In this document: positions 23,731 to 34,920 of the stretch, one piece after another
Numbering within the stretch: position 1 is the stretch's first letter
Layout of the letters: each line of letters starts with the position of its first letter
Source: Otatea glauca
Taxonomy: Eukaryota; Streptophyta; Magnoliopsida; Poales; Poaceae
NCBI GenBank assembly: GCA_036346275.1
Contig: CM070725.1
Location: 34,844,104 to 34,908,103 of the forward strand
Length of the DNA stretch: 64,000 nucleotides
Direction: 5' to 3'
The notes under the pieces: generated by a model
The model's database searches: none
What the model saw: only the letters and a program-made list of their open reading frames with translations
Told to the model about the DNA's origin: nothing
Position numbers and translations under genes: made by a program

Positions 23731-24240
23731 CATTCCCCTGCGGCTTGCTGAGTACTTTTTGTACGCACGACTATACACTTTTGTTGATCAGTTGCTAAAG
23801 AAGGACCAGGAAATATTGAGTTCTATGAAGAGAAATATTATAAAGATTACGTGGATTAGGAGGGCGTTCCCCAGATGATTGCATGTGGCATGTCGAATGG
23901 CCTAAGTTATTTTATTTTCGCTGTAATAGTTTATTTGTTTCTTAAGCCTTTAATGCTTAGTGGTGTAAACTTTGATCATAAGGTCTGTTGCTTTATTTAA
24001 TAATAATTTGCTTTTTTTAGTTAATTCGTTGTATGGAATGATATTTCATCTATGTTGCCACTATGTGTATTAGCGTGATCTTGAACTAGTGCAATATACA
24101 CAGAGTATTTCAGATTCATAAATTCAAGTCCCGACAAAGACCGTCTATTGTGTGTGCTTTCAAAGCAGAGGCATCTAACTTGCACTCCTTCCTTGGTAAT
24201 GGATTGCCATTCACAAACTTGCCTCACATACAGAATGAGA

Positions 24241-24345
24241 GAATTTTTTTAAAATAATACCTTTTTTATTCAAATTGCAATAATATACCTCGAATCCGAA
24301 AAATTGCAAAAATACACCTCTGTCGCCCGTTGGTTGGGAGATAGG
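24241..24345 (+). repeat. left terminal inverted repeat of the Mutator-like element
   Basis: Starts GAATTTTTTTAAAATAATAC and continues through a poly-T/AT stretch to AAAATACACCTCTGTCGCCC and GTTGGTTGGG. It matches the reverse complement of 34921-35025 with only a few mismatches. Confidence 0.85.
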
Positions 24346-24380
24346 AGAGGGAGAGTTGACTCAGCAATGATGTGGACACG

Positions 24381-24495
24381 GCGACAGGGAGAGAAGTCGC
24401 CCAACCCTACGACGACAGGGAGAGAAGTCGCCCAACCCTAGGGCGACAGGGAGAGAAGTCGTCCAACCCTAGGGCGATAGGGGAGAAGTCGCCCA
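24381..24495 (+). repeat. four 31-bp tandem repeats, subterminal in the Mutator-like element
   Basis: Units starting GCGACAGGGAGAGAAGTCGC begin at 24381, 24412, 24443 and 24474. They repeat the GTCGCCC/GGGCGAC motif of the TIR. A partial second copy of the TIR itself follows in direct orientation near 24779-24860. Subterminal repeats are common transposase-binding sites; that role here is inference. Confidence 0.8.
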
Positions 24496-25234
24496 GAAAA
24501 TTTAGAAATTTGAAAAAAAATTGGGTGCAAATTTATAATCGTGTAGACTTTTTTTTATTCCATTGCAGAACATGTTAATTTGAGGCTCATTGAAGTGAAA
24601 GAAAAATAACAAATTTATTTACATTTCTTCATAATTCACTACTCTATGAAATTCGCTTATACAAAATACCAAGTTTTATTTCACCTATGATATTTGTTGA
24701 AATGTCTGCATTTGCTTGCGCATTTTATTCATTATTGGGTATTATCCATATGGGTAAAGTAAATGTTGGTGAATTGTTTTTGAAATAATACATTTTTTTA
24801 TTCGAATTACAAAAATATACATCGATATCAAAAAATTGCAAAAATGTATACTTTTGAGGGTATTTTAGGATATTAAGGTATGGAAAAAAAATTGACGACA
24901 AATAAAATAATTTGTCAGTTAATTGTTTTCAGGAAAAAAATCAAATTTCGTTGTTCGTCATTCTCCTTTGGTGTGCGACAAATTTGACGACAAATCATAG
25001 TACTATTGAATAAAACCCGACATTGATATTCGAAAGTGCAGAGCTAAGTCACAAAGTAGGATACAATATAGGTACATACGTTAAAAAATTCACAAAACTG
25101 GGATACAACATAGGTACATACATACCTTAGAGAATTCATAAAACTGGGATACAACATAAGTCACAAAACCATACATTCTATAGCCATGGTTGTCGGTACA
25201 AATGGTCAAAAATAGGATAGTTATATATTGGTGG

Positions 25235-26173
25235 CTAATGGGGTATTACGCTTGGATCGCTGATAGGGCTTAATGTAATATCATCGTCAGAATTTAGAGG
25301 ACTCCCAGGACGCAAGTTTCCTGGCCTAGGTGGCATGAAATCGTCATCATCATCGTCATTTGTATGGTTCGGAGCTAGCCCGCCTCTAGTGGTGGTTGAA
25401 CGTACCCTTGCATTGTTTCTTGAACGGTCTGCTGTAGTAGTGCTTGAACGGCCTCTTCCGATAGTGCTTGAACGTCGAGGTGGAGGTGATACGAAATCGT
25501 CATCATCAGCATCATCGTCATTTGCATGGTTAGGAGCAAGCCCCCCTCCGGTGGTGGTTGAACGTCCTCTTGAACTTGCTGCTGCAGCAGTACTATGTCG
25601 ATCTCTACCCCTCTAGTTAGATCCGCTTCTGTATCTTCTGCGCGAACCAAGCATCACACCCCCACCGAAGAGCATATAAATCGCTAAGAATTGTGGGATA
25701 TCTTTGTTCAACAACTCTTCATCCTCTGGGAATAACTAACACACAAGACGAGCATACGAAGTAGTGAACTTATGTATAATGGTAAAAAGATTAGTAAGGT
25801 GAACAAATACAAAATAATTAACCTTAATATGCTCTGCATACCGATCGGGCAGCAGCAGTACCCTGTAAGATCTTCTAGAGAAACATGTAGCAGAAGGGTG
25901 GTCGTCTAGTTCGCACACCCTGAAATACATTTGACGCCACCATTGCAAGTGTGCCTTAAGATCGTCGGAGGTCACAAGGTTCAGGCCAGAGGTTGTCACG
26001 GCATGCGTTCGTAATGTCGGGCGCCACTCTTGCAATCTAGACACCACTTTACTTAGGTTCTCCTCCTTGAATGGATCGTCCTTCCCACCACGCGTAACCT
26101 TCAACGTGTAATTAAGAGCTACTCTACTCATATCAGGTATCCACGAAAATGCTCTGTTAGAGGATCCAACCAT
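25235..26173 (-). CDS. unrecognised transposon-borne protein, two exons, one premature stop
   Basis: Exon 1 is 26173-25823 (117 codons), exon 2 is 25723-25235, joined by a GT-AG intron in frame. The start has a good context (ACCATGG) and lies about 50 bp downstream of a TATA box. Exon 1 is compact and looks folded (MSRVALNYTLKVTRGGKDD, LQEWRPTLRTHAVTTSGLNL, HLQWWRQMYFRVCELDDHPS). Exon 2 begins DEELLNKDIPQFL and then turns into two imperfect repeats of RSTTT-GGLAPNH, an acidic D run and F-PPR, ending NSDDDITLSPISDPSVIPH. One TAG at 25613-25615 interrupts exon 2, so it may be a recent pseudogene. I do not recognise the family; the basic/acidic repeat tail suggests a nucleic-acid or chromatin role, which is speculation. 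Confidence 0.6.
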
Positions 26174-26221
26174 GGTGAAGAAGTATGAGTGGGAGCTGCG
26201 GTTGTGTGCCTGTGGTTCGGC

Positions 26222-26229
26222 CTTTTATA
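26222..26229 (-). promoter_or_regulatory. TATA box of the transposon-borne gene
   Basis: TATAAAAG on the minus strand lies about 50 bp upstream of the start codon at 26173. Confidence 0.65.
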
Positions 26230-27032
26230 GACTCGAAGTGGTGGTGTATGGACTAAGTGTTGGAAGGTAAGATTGAAACACACAGACGTGTGGTCAAATC
26301 GGCCTGACAAAGCTACAGGTAGAGTATTGTCAAATCGACCTAAAAAATTTTATAGCATTGGGCAGAGTGTCGCAACTTGTCACTAGAAAAGGTGATAGAG
26401 GCTTTCTTTTTTGGCAGCTCATCCTGACAAAGCTGCTACATGTGACTTGTCTAATCGGCTCGACAAGGTCAGACGCCGTGAGTAGGCTATTTACTGAAAA
26501 GCTGTTGTACGACCGTCATCTGCAACAACTGTTTAAGTGTTTCGGAATCTGCGCCTATAGTGATCATTTAGGGTGTTTGGTTTGGCAAGATTGGGATGCA
26601 AAGCAAGTTTTAAATAGGATTCTTTTGCATATTACGGTAGTACAAGTATCATAGGGTGTTTCGGGGCTATTCCTCCATAATTTCTCTTCTAAACATGTTA
26701 TTTTACGGGCTGCCAAAAAGGCTTAGTGATCATTCGCTTTACACGATTGCAATCTAGTTTTCTTTGTAAGTTTACGACTACACCGTATATGATGTGTTAA
26801 CCATTTTTGAGGTATTAATACGGGATGTTATAACCATTTTTAACTAATTGACTCTTTATGCTTGAAAGCAGGCCTACTGTAACAAAGAATAACAATATTG
26901 CATAACCAAAAGTAATAGGTTACTATCATAAAAAAATCGTATATCACTAAATACATAAGATGAAAAGTATATCAGAACGGAATAACTAAATACATAAGAT
27001 AAAAAATGACAACAATCGAAAACATAAGAAAC

Positions 27033-30000
27033 TACGGCCGCCCCCGTTTCTGGGTGCCTCCTCGCGGCTGGGCAGGCCTCCTGCGAAGCTGCCCCTGCGA
27101 GTAGGTCAGCTACATCGGTGCGCGGTGGGTCCCCTGTGGTCTAGCTGGAGGTGTAGCGTACTCCGACTGAGAAGGCTGCATTGGTGGTGGTGCTCCCTGC
27201 AACTGCGATGATTCAGGCTCATCCGGATCAGCGAAGTATCTCGACACCCCACCATCGTCGAGGTCGTACTCCACATGGGCTGAATCATCAAACTGCCCCT
27301 CGCGGTCGTCAGGGGCAAGTGAAGCTACAGAGGAGAACCACCGTGCATGTGAGCCTATAAGAAATGAAGAATTGTTGGTACCATTCAAAAAATAATTGGA
27401 AAACATACAAAGTGTGATTAAGTACTCACCTCCGATGTGAGCAGCTAGACCAGCGTGTCCAGTAGCTCGCCCTGTCGCATAGGTCGGCGTGACGGTGGCA
27501 CGGGAGGCTGTGGCGTGTGAAGATGTACCTGGAGCACTCCTCCCTCTAGTAAGCGGCACACCGTAAGCCACATCGCGAGGCGCGCGGCATCCCGCCAACT
27601 CGAGGACTCATCTCGCGCTCTCCCTGAACCTCGCGAAGAAGGAGGTCACGTCCTCTCTGGTCACGTCTACCCCGCGAGACAGACGAGAAAGGAAGCTCCC
27701 TGATTCCTCGTAGTATTGGGCTATCAAATCAGTCTGAAAAATACATTACAAATTAGCCTAACACATTAATCTGGAAAATACAATACGAAAATACATCGTA
27801 CATTAGACGAAATTTACCGCACCGTGCAGAGCCGAATCCGTATGGGCGGGATACGTGTCCCTCACCCTGGGGATGTATCTAGGAGGATCGGGGTCAACAC
27901 TTACCAAACGCAAACGGGTACGGGAAGTGTACCACTGTCGGTACCCCTGGTACGTCTACGGGTCGTATGGCGCATCCTCGGCATGGACGTCGTCCAGGGC
28001 TCCTCCCCACTCCTCGACCCATGGCGCCATACGTACTTGCCATGGGGTGGCCCCATGCCCGCCCTTCCTACTCTGCCTGCGGATAAGAAAAAATATAATA
28101 TTATGACATGTCATTACACCGTAATGATTACAGAACATCGATGTAGGGAACTTACGTGTGAACGTCGTGTGGGACCTGACAGCCGACCTGGACCGGGAAC
28201 TCCTGTCGTAGACCGAACTGCCTCATCACTCAATGGACAACGTAGCCCTTGACCATGACGTCGAACATGAGGAACCGACGTGTACGCCAGTACGCTGCGT
28301 CGCGTGTGCATAAGGTAGACAACCCATCACACATAGCTGGACCTCTCCTGATGTGTACGGCGTCCAGCATACGCAGCAGTCCTCACTGAGGTGGTCGAAC
28401 GCAGCGACGAACTGCGGGTAGCTAAGCCGCACCGTGTTGTGTGCCCACCTAGGCTGCAGTGACGACAGATTCGCAGATGCAGAACATTACCATTAGTACT
28501 AACAAATGTTAAAGCGTAAGTTTCACAATCGTGGTTTGCAATATCTTACCCGTTGGTGGCACCAGATGGTGCCCATAGTCGGCGCGTCAACGTCATCGTC
28601 GCCAGCGTGTACAAGAGATTGCGTGTCGATGTTGGGCCATCCGATCTGGAACCTCTCGTATGCCCAAAGCTGCAGAAGCAGTGGACATCCGATGAGGATC
28701 GACCCGTCGGCGATCCGCCCACGCCGCCGAGAGCGCCGCGAGACGTCGCGCGCAGGACGGACACCGACCCCGTGAGTACTACGGCATGGCATCAAGGGGT
28801 GCGTCGCAATCGCCTCGCAGAATCGGACGGTGCTCGCCCACGTTATCCCGTGGGAGCTCGTGAACATGCACCACCAAACAACCGAGCAGTGCGCGCTCAA
28901 GGTGGCGGCACACCCTCTGCTCGTCCGCAGGCTCGACGATGTGTTCCGCCTGTAAATTTAAGTTTTCTTGTTAGTCTAGCCAATATATGGGAAGTTAAGT
29001 TTTAAAGGTTAGTTGCTTACCACGAACTGTCGAAGCCATCTGTGTGTCGGATCATGGGTGCTGGTGAAGGATCGGTACGCAGCAGGTGGTAGCACACCAT
29101 GGAACCGCGCAAGTAGCTCCTCGCGCCACGTCGCGTCGACGTCTTGGGGCACTACAGGGTCATCGGCGATCGGGAGTCCGAGGAGGTACGAGACGTCCTC
29201 CAAAGTGATCGCCATCTCCCCGACAGGTAGGTGGAAGGTGTGCGTCTCCGGTCTCCACCGATCCACCAGAGCGGTGAGAAGGGACCTATTAAACGGGAAC
29301 CGGTGACTCGCGTCCCACCCCTGCGCATCTCTGTGCGCCTCCACCATTCTTGCCAATGGCAGCAATCCTACTGCTCGTAGCCTACGAAACAAAAATATTA
29401 AATTAATAGCACGGGGCTCAAAATTGAGGTTCTCAACTATCTCTAGGTACATGATACTCGTGATATACCCAGACGACATGTTCCTGTGAGCCACCAGGGT
29501 TTTCTCAATCATACAACTATGTTGTTCAACCTTCGAACATAGCCAGTGGGTGCCCCATTTAGGTTTGTACACGTGCACTCTCTAGGGGCACCCTTGCATC
29601 TCGCATACCACGTCGTAGCAGGTTGGGGTGGACTTCTTAACCCTGAAAGTTCTTCTTACTGATAAGGCCCAATCTTTAACAAAGATCCCGCACCGCTTTT
29701 TGTTGGGTAACATCTTTGTTATGCCTCACCTCATTGTCGCTATACTGCCAAAGTGTATCATTGCCTTCATTTACAATCAGGTTATGAAATTGATGCGTGC
29801 TCCAATCTGCGGGCACAAGCGGCTCAGCACCTTCATCTTCCTCATCCGAGTCATCGTCGTCTTCCACTTCTGTTCTCGTATATTCAAGGTCTTCCTCTTC
29901 CATCCGTGCTATTACTTCCTCAATTTCCTCACCTTCGTCTACTTGCCCCCGCGCATCTTGCCCAATATTTCCATCATCCTCCCCATTCTCAACTTGCTCA

Positions 30001-30497
30001 CCACTCTAGTAAACGACATCCTCATTGCATCCCTGAACATGCTACTCCCGGTTAGATTCCCTAATTTCAGTGTCACCATAAGTGAACTCATTTTAAAGCT
30101 CACTACACTCATCGACGTCCAGCTGCTGCTGCGGAGCAACAACCCTTTCATACGCTTGCACTAAAAGCACCCGATACCATCCACGTTGCTCCGCCCCCCT
30201 CACATATGACCTCTAAGATGCAGTTCCCTTCACCTCAACTAACTCCCAATAAACAGGATCATCTCGCATAGAACAAAGGCAAGATAACTTCAGCTGGCAC
30301 TTCTCTGGTTCCATCTAAAACGTATAATACAACCAATTCAACACAGAAGCAAATGTACGCTCTTCGACCCTACTTAAACTCCTGTCTACATATTGAAAGT
30401 TACTCAAATCCGTACCCTCTAAACCATACATGACAACCCCTTCTCCATAAAAGATTCTAAATGGAACTCGTTCTGACATATCTGCGAACCGATTCAT
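27033..30497 (-). pseudogene. MuDR DNA-binding domain fused to a plant mobile domain (PMD/MAIN-like), degraded
   Basis: The minus strand starts with a Mutator transposase N-terminus (30497: MNRFADMSERVPFRIFYGEG, then QYVDRSLSRVEERTF), an acidic linker, a VPADWSTHQFHNLIVNEGND block and a zinc-binding end (CYDVVCEMQGCP then RVHVYKPKWGTHWLC...VEQHSCMIE), finishing near 29405. Directly after it, from about 29394, begins a plant mobile domain: LVDRWRPETHTFHLPVGEMA, the exon to 29021, then exons with CPLLLQLWAYERFQIGWP, FVAAFDHLSE, VMRQFGLRQEFP and QWYTSRTRLRLVSVDP, and a basic tail QLRRRPAQPRGGTQKRGRP. Introns keep GT-AG ends. At least five in-frame stops and several frameshifts are present. PMD proteins (Arabidopsis MAIN/MAIL1) act in gene and transposon silencing; the domain is also carried by transposons. 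Confidence 0.8.
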
Positions 30498-31143
30498 TAA
30501 TACGAATTAATTACTCTTCGTAAAAAGTACTATATCTATTTGCTAAAAAAACTATATGTATGTATATCTACACTTGCAGAAATATATATCTATCTACATT
30601 CATAAAAATATACATCTCTCTACTTCTATTTCTAAAAAACATCTACATTCCTACAAATATCAGTACTTGGGAACCAAGTGTGCCCATTACTGATGCAAAA
30701 ACTATTAAGCCCTGAAATTTTCAAATTGTTCAATTAGCATGTATATTGTTATAGAACATAACTAGATTCTGAAAACTATGCGAAAAATATCTACATTACT
30801 AAAAAATATTCATCTCTCTACTTCTATTTCTAAAAATTATCTACGGCCCTAAAAATATATATATGTACACTTCTATATGTAAAAAAACATATCTATCTAC
30901 ATCTATCTCTAAAAAACGTAACAACATATTATTATTCGTAAAAACAACTATGTACATGCATTTCCACGAACCGACTAAATTACTAAAAATATAACTAGAT
31001 TTAACTACATTTTGTTGCTAAACATTATCATGATTTGTTGCTAAACACTAAATAAATCGGGCGCTGCTATAGCCGCTACAGGAATACAACCCTAAACACT
31101 AAACAAAATAAACCCTAAACACTACACAGATATTTAAAACAAA

Positions 31144-31325
31144 ATAAATACTACATTTAACTAGATCTAACCCTAAACACTAAACAAATAAACACTACAT
31201 TTAACTAGATCTAACCCTAAACACTAAACAAAATAAACACTACATTTAACTAGATCTAACCCTAAACACTAAACAAAATAAACACTACATTTAACTAGAT
31301 CTAACCCTAAACAATAAATAAAATA
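31144..31325. repeat. four about 45-bp tandem repeats with CCCTAAA motifs
   Basis: A unit beginning ATAAACACTACATTTAACTA and containing AACCCTAAACACTAAACAAA is repeated about four times. More scattered CCCTAAACACTA copies occur upstream from 31090. The motif resembles the plant telomere repeat and the telo-box, but copies are spaced by other sequence, so this is an internal minisatellite in the leader region of the Mutator-like gene. Confidence 0.8.
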
Positions 31326-31509
31326 AACCGCAAAAAATTTTACCTGCACAGCCGCTACTGCAACTAGGCGCTGCTCTTCCTCCCTTCCTTTTTCTCCTTC
31401 TCTTCCTCCCTTCCCATTTCTCTCTTCTTCCTCCCTCTTCTCTTTTCTTCTCCCTCCCTTTCTTCTCTCAGCTGAAGAAATATAACCGGACGAGCCAACA
31501 GCGCGCGGC

Positions 31510-31517
31510 TTTAAATA
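31510..31517 (-). promoter_or_regulatory. TATA-like box of the Mutator-like gene
   Basis: TATTTAAA on the minus strand, followed downstream by a purine-rich leader, lies about 1 kb upstream of the first coding block at 30497 and close to the right end of the element once the hAT insertion is removed. Confidence 0.5.
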
Positions 31518-32045
31518 GGGCTCCAGTCGCCCTTTGGTTGGGCGATAGGGAACCACGCACCCTCCTGTCACCCAACCAGTAATCAATTTTCTTCACTGTC
31601 GCGTTTTGGGAGGGTGACACAGACTAGAGCTGTCCATATGGGTCGGGGCGGCCGCGCCACGGCACGGCCATATCTGGCACGCCCACGCACGCGCGACGCA
31701 ACGACGGCGGCGGGGTAAGACGCGACGAGGCCAGGCCGTGCTTGGGCGGAGGCGCCGCCATGGGCCGGCATGGTGAGGACGGGCGGCCAGCACCGGCTGG
31801 GTTAAGGCACGGCCGGCGCACGGGCACGGCGACGAGGAGAGGCTTCCGCACGGTGGCCGAGGAGAGGCGGCGGCACGAACAGACGGTGGGCGGTAGGCAC
31901 GACCGCTGTCGCCGCCGCCGATCGCGTTATGCGTGGCCGTCGGGCGGCGGCGAACACGGCACGGCCGGTTTTTCGAATTTTCCGACCGCTTTATAGCCGT
32001 TAGGGGTTAAAAATTGAAAAACGGGCAAAAATCCCGAATTTTTCC

Positions 32046-32053
32046 TATAAATA
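32046..32053 (+). promoter_or_regulatory. TATA box of the hAT transposase gene
   Basis: TATAAATA followed by a C-rich stretch and a leader of about 230 bp to the first in-frame ATG at 32289. The leader may contain an intron. Confidence 0.6.
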
Positions 32054-32288
32054 GGAGGACCCTCTCCTCATACAAAGACCCATTCACTCATCATCTTCTC
32101 TATTGATCATCTTGTGAAAATTGTGATATTGTTTGTAGTTATTTAGCAAAATTCGGAGAAATTTTGCTAAAATTCGGAGAAATTCAAACTCGAGCTTCGG
32201 TAACACAAGAGGTTTGTCATCTTGAATTTTGCTAATTGTATTGTTTTATTATTTTTACTAATATTCAAATATTCATTTGCATTTTTGC

Positions 32289-34376
32289 ATGGATCATTTC
32301 CCATCTCCGATTTGGGATCGCCCGGAGGACCTTGAATCCTTCCAAGATTTGTCACCGCATGCAAATGTAAGCACTCAAGAACATCATGGACAAGAAGAAC
32401 CATCGGGCTCCATGACCATGAGTGCTTCGCTCGACATCCACCGGAGCGAAGAGAGCGAGGCGACATCGAGAGTTTGGGATTTTTCGACAAGCAAGCGAGG
32501 ACAGATGCGAAAGGAAAAGAGGTAAGAGTTCTTGTTTGTAAACAATGTCATCATGTTTTATCTGCAAAATCTACTGGGGTACGGACACTTGCATAGGCAT
32601 ATTGAAAGTTGCAATGCGAAAATAGGAGCGAGCTATGAGATGCAGACACAACTAATATACAACCCGGACGGTTCGATCCAGAATCGGGAATATAGTGGCG
32701 ATGTAGCTAGGCAATCTCTTGTACGCTTAATTGCATCACAGGATTTACCTTTAAACTTTGGCGAGAGTGCTGATTTTGAAAATTACATTAAGCGTGCACA
32801 TAATCCAAAATTTAGTAAAGTATCTTGACAGACAACTAGTAGAGATGTAGTTAAGTATTACAATAGTTGTCGTGAAAATTTAAAAACCATGTTCAGTACT
32901 TGCACATTTTCCGTATCTTTGACTTCAGACATATGGAGTGGTAGGGCTAAGTAAGATTATATTAGCGTAGTTGCTCATTATGTCAACCAAAACTGGCAAC
33001 TAGAAAAAAGAATTATAGGTTTCAAACTAATTGATGTCGCACATACTAGAGAGAATATTGCTGAGATTATTATTAGGGTGGTGGAGGACTTTGGTCTCAG
33101 TGATAAGATTTTTGCTATAACTTTAGATAATGCCTCCGCAAATACCTCCGCAATGAATATTCTCACTCTAATATTTGGTACTTATGTCTTTGAATCATTT
33201 TGCTTCATCAACGTTGTGCCTGTCATATTATTAACCTTATAGTTAAAAGTGGACTTGCCCGTTAGAACGTTACATTGCACCTTCCGCTTGGCAATTTCTT
33301 TTATGAATCATTCTAATGCTAGAATAGCATCTTATAAGAATTTTGCATTGCAATGGGCATACGTCCAAGAATATTTGGTTTAGATATACCAATAAGATGG
33401 AATTCTACTTACTTAATGCTTAAGAACCTTACGCCATATAAGAGCACATTTGAGGTTTTCATTCAAACACATCACCCTCAACGTGATTTATTATCGAAGA
33501 ACATTGGTATGTTGCATCAAAGTTACTTGATTTCTTGAAGTTTTTATGACTCCACAGTTGCTTTATCCGCAGGTTTATGAACCCACATCTTCTCTAATTG
33601 TGCATCATATCTTAGATATGGCTACCCATTTTAAGAACAACGAAAATGACATGATTTTAAGAGATTCATCATCGCAATGAAATCCAAATATTTGAAATAT
33701 TGGAAAGAAATTCCACTTCTATATACCTTCGCCTTTATTTTAGATCCTAGAGCAAAACTTAGAGGATTTGGTAACGTCCTCTCCTTTTAGGTGATGTTCT
33801 AGGGAAGATTATTCAATTTATTTTACTATTGTTCGTACTAAACTAACCAAGTTTACAACAAGTACGAACAAAAGCATCAAGGAGTTCGTTTGCAACGACC
33901 TCTGTATCTATCGAGTAAGAAAAGACCGCGTGGGGCAAAATCGTGGTTCTTCTTCTTCTTGTGCACAGGTTCTACGACGGTGGTGATACAAACCGCGATC
34001 AACAAGTCTCCTCTGGGAACTATCGCCTATATGGACAATGACGTGTTGGATTACCAACAAGAAGGAGACGATGTCTTCAATATTGTTCAATGGTGGCATG
34101 AGCACAAGCTAACATATCCGTGCTATCCATATTAGCTCGAGATGTGTTAACTGTTCGATCTCGACGGTTTCCTCCGAGTCCGCCTTGATCTCTCGTGAGA
34201 ATATTGGAGGAGAGAAGAACAAGCCTATCGAGTGATATGGTGGAGATGCTCATGACTATCAAAGACTGGGAACACGCTGATTCAAGAACTCAACATTCCG
34301 CTGAAAACAAGAACTAGAGGAAGCCTTCGAAAATCTCTACCTCAACAATGACGAAGACCCTCCATCTACCTCTTAG
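32289..34376 (+). pseudogene. hAT (Ac-like) transposase with BED finger, degraded
   Basis: In order: an N-terminal part ending SRVWDF; a BED-type zinc finger (VCKQC...GHLHRHIESC, 32536-32615) broken by a frameshift; the conserved SLTSDIWSGRAK and DYISVVAHYVN...LEKRIIGFKLIDV blocks (32920-33040); an EDFGLSDKIFAITLDNASAN block (33085-33135); and a C-terminal dimerisation region (DVLDYQQEGDDVFNIVQWW, ARDVLTV, ERRTSLSSDMVEMLMTIKDW; 34040-34270) ending LNNDEDPPSTS. Many stops and frame changes separate these, so no active enzyme is made. Intact proteins of this family cut and paste DNA with an RNase H-fold core. Confidence 0.88.
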
Positions 34377-34920
34377 TATGTATTAGAGGCTTAGAGCTTT
34401 AGTTGTACTCTTTTCTTTGTCAAGGTTTTCTCTAAATGAGTTTTTACTTGACAAAGTTTTTAACGAGCAACCATCCAAACATTAATAAAGCTCTTTGTTA
34501 AATGTTCTACATTTTTTTGTCTCAATTTATTGTACGTCATTTTTATGCTATTTTCTAACTCTACATATTTTTCCTTATTTTTCCTAATTTTTTCCCTATT
34601 TTTTTCCCTATTTTTCTCTATTTTTTCCTATTTTTTGCACACGGTGGTGGCGGCCGAGGCCCACAGTGCCTATTCGTGTTCGGGGCAAGACGCAGACGCC
34701 CATGCCCCGGTGTGTGCGTGCACGAGCCTCTACCCGGCCCATGGCGGGCACGGCACGCAAGACGCCAAGGCCTTCGTGCCTAGATGGGCGTGCCTCTAGG
34801 GCTAGGCGTCTCGGCCGCCCATCCGCCGCTCTAACACTGACAACCATTGGTGAAGTGCACAAATCGCCCAACCAGTGGGCGACAATTGTACAAATCGCTA
34901 AACCATAGGGCGATATCTCC

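Larger units (their letters stand above)
19392..24112 (+). repeat. solo LTR of a gypsy-type (Tekay/Del-like) element, split by a nested LTR
   Basis: It begins TGTAACATCTCAAAATTGG, typical of large grass gypsy LTRs, and ends at a degenerate GAGTATTTCA where GAGTGTTACA would be expected. Flanks are GATAC (19387-19391) and GATTC (24113-24117), a 4-of-5 target duplication. A TATTTAA box near 19902 and a CCTGCGGCTTGCTGAGTACTTTTTGTAC block (from 23736) are also typical of such LTRs. Without the nested insertion it is about 2.9 kb. No internal gypsy region is present, so it is a product of LTR-LTR recombination. Confidence 0.65.
31625..34833 (+). mobile_element. hAT transposon (3.2 kb) nested in the Mutator-like element
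   Basis: Both ends read TAGAGC inward (TAGAGCTGTCC... and TAGAGCGGCGG...), with similar GC-rich subterminal sequence. The flanks are ACACAGAC (31617-31624) and ACACTGAC (34834-34841), an 8-bp target duplication with one mismatch, as expected for hAT. It encodes a degraded Ac-like transposase on the plus strand preceded by a TATA box. GC-rich ends contrast with the AT-rich host element. Confidence 0.82.

Noticed and set aside
26565..26670. PIF/Harbinger-like terminus (AGGGTGTTTGGTTT)
   Set aside because: A partner end and a 3-bp TSD could not be located with confidence.
29628..30164. Plus-strand 178-codon frame
   Set aside because: It is the antisense of the Mutator-type N-terminal region, whose minus-strand motifs are clear; the hydrophobic peptide is a shadow of the acidic linker.
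31090..31325. Interstitial telomere tract
   Set aside because: CCCTAAA units are not contiguous; they are part of a 45-bp minisatellite.
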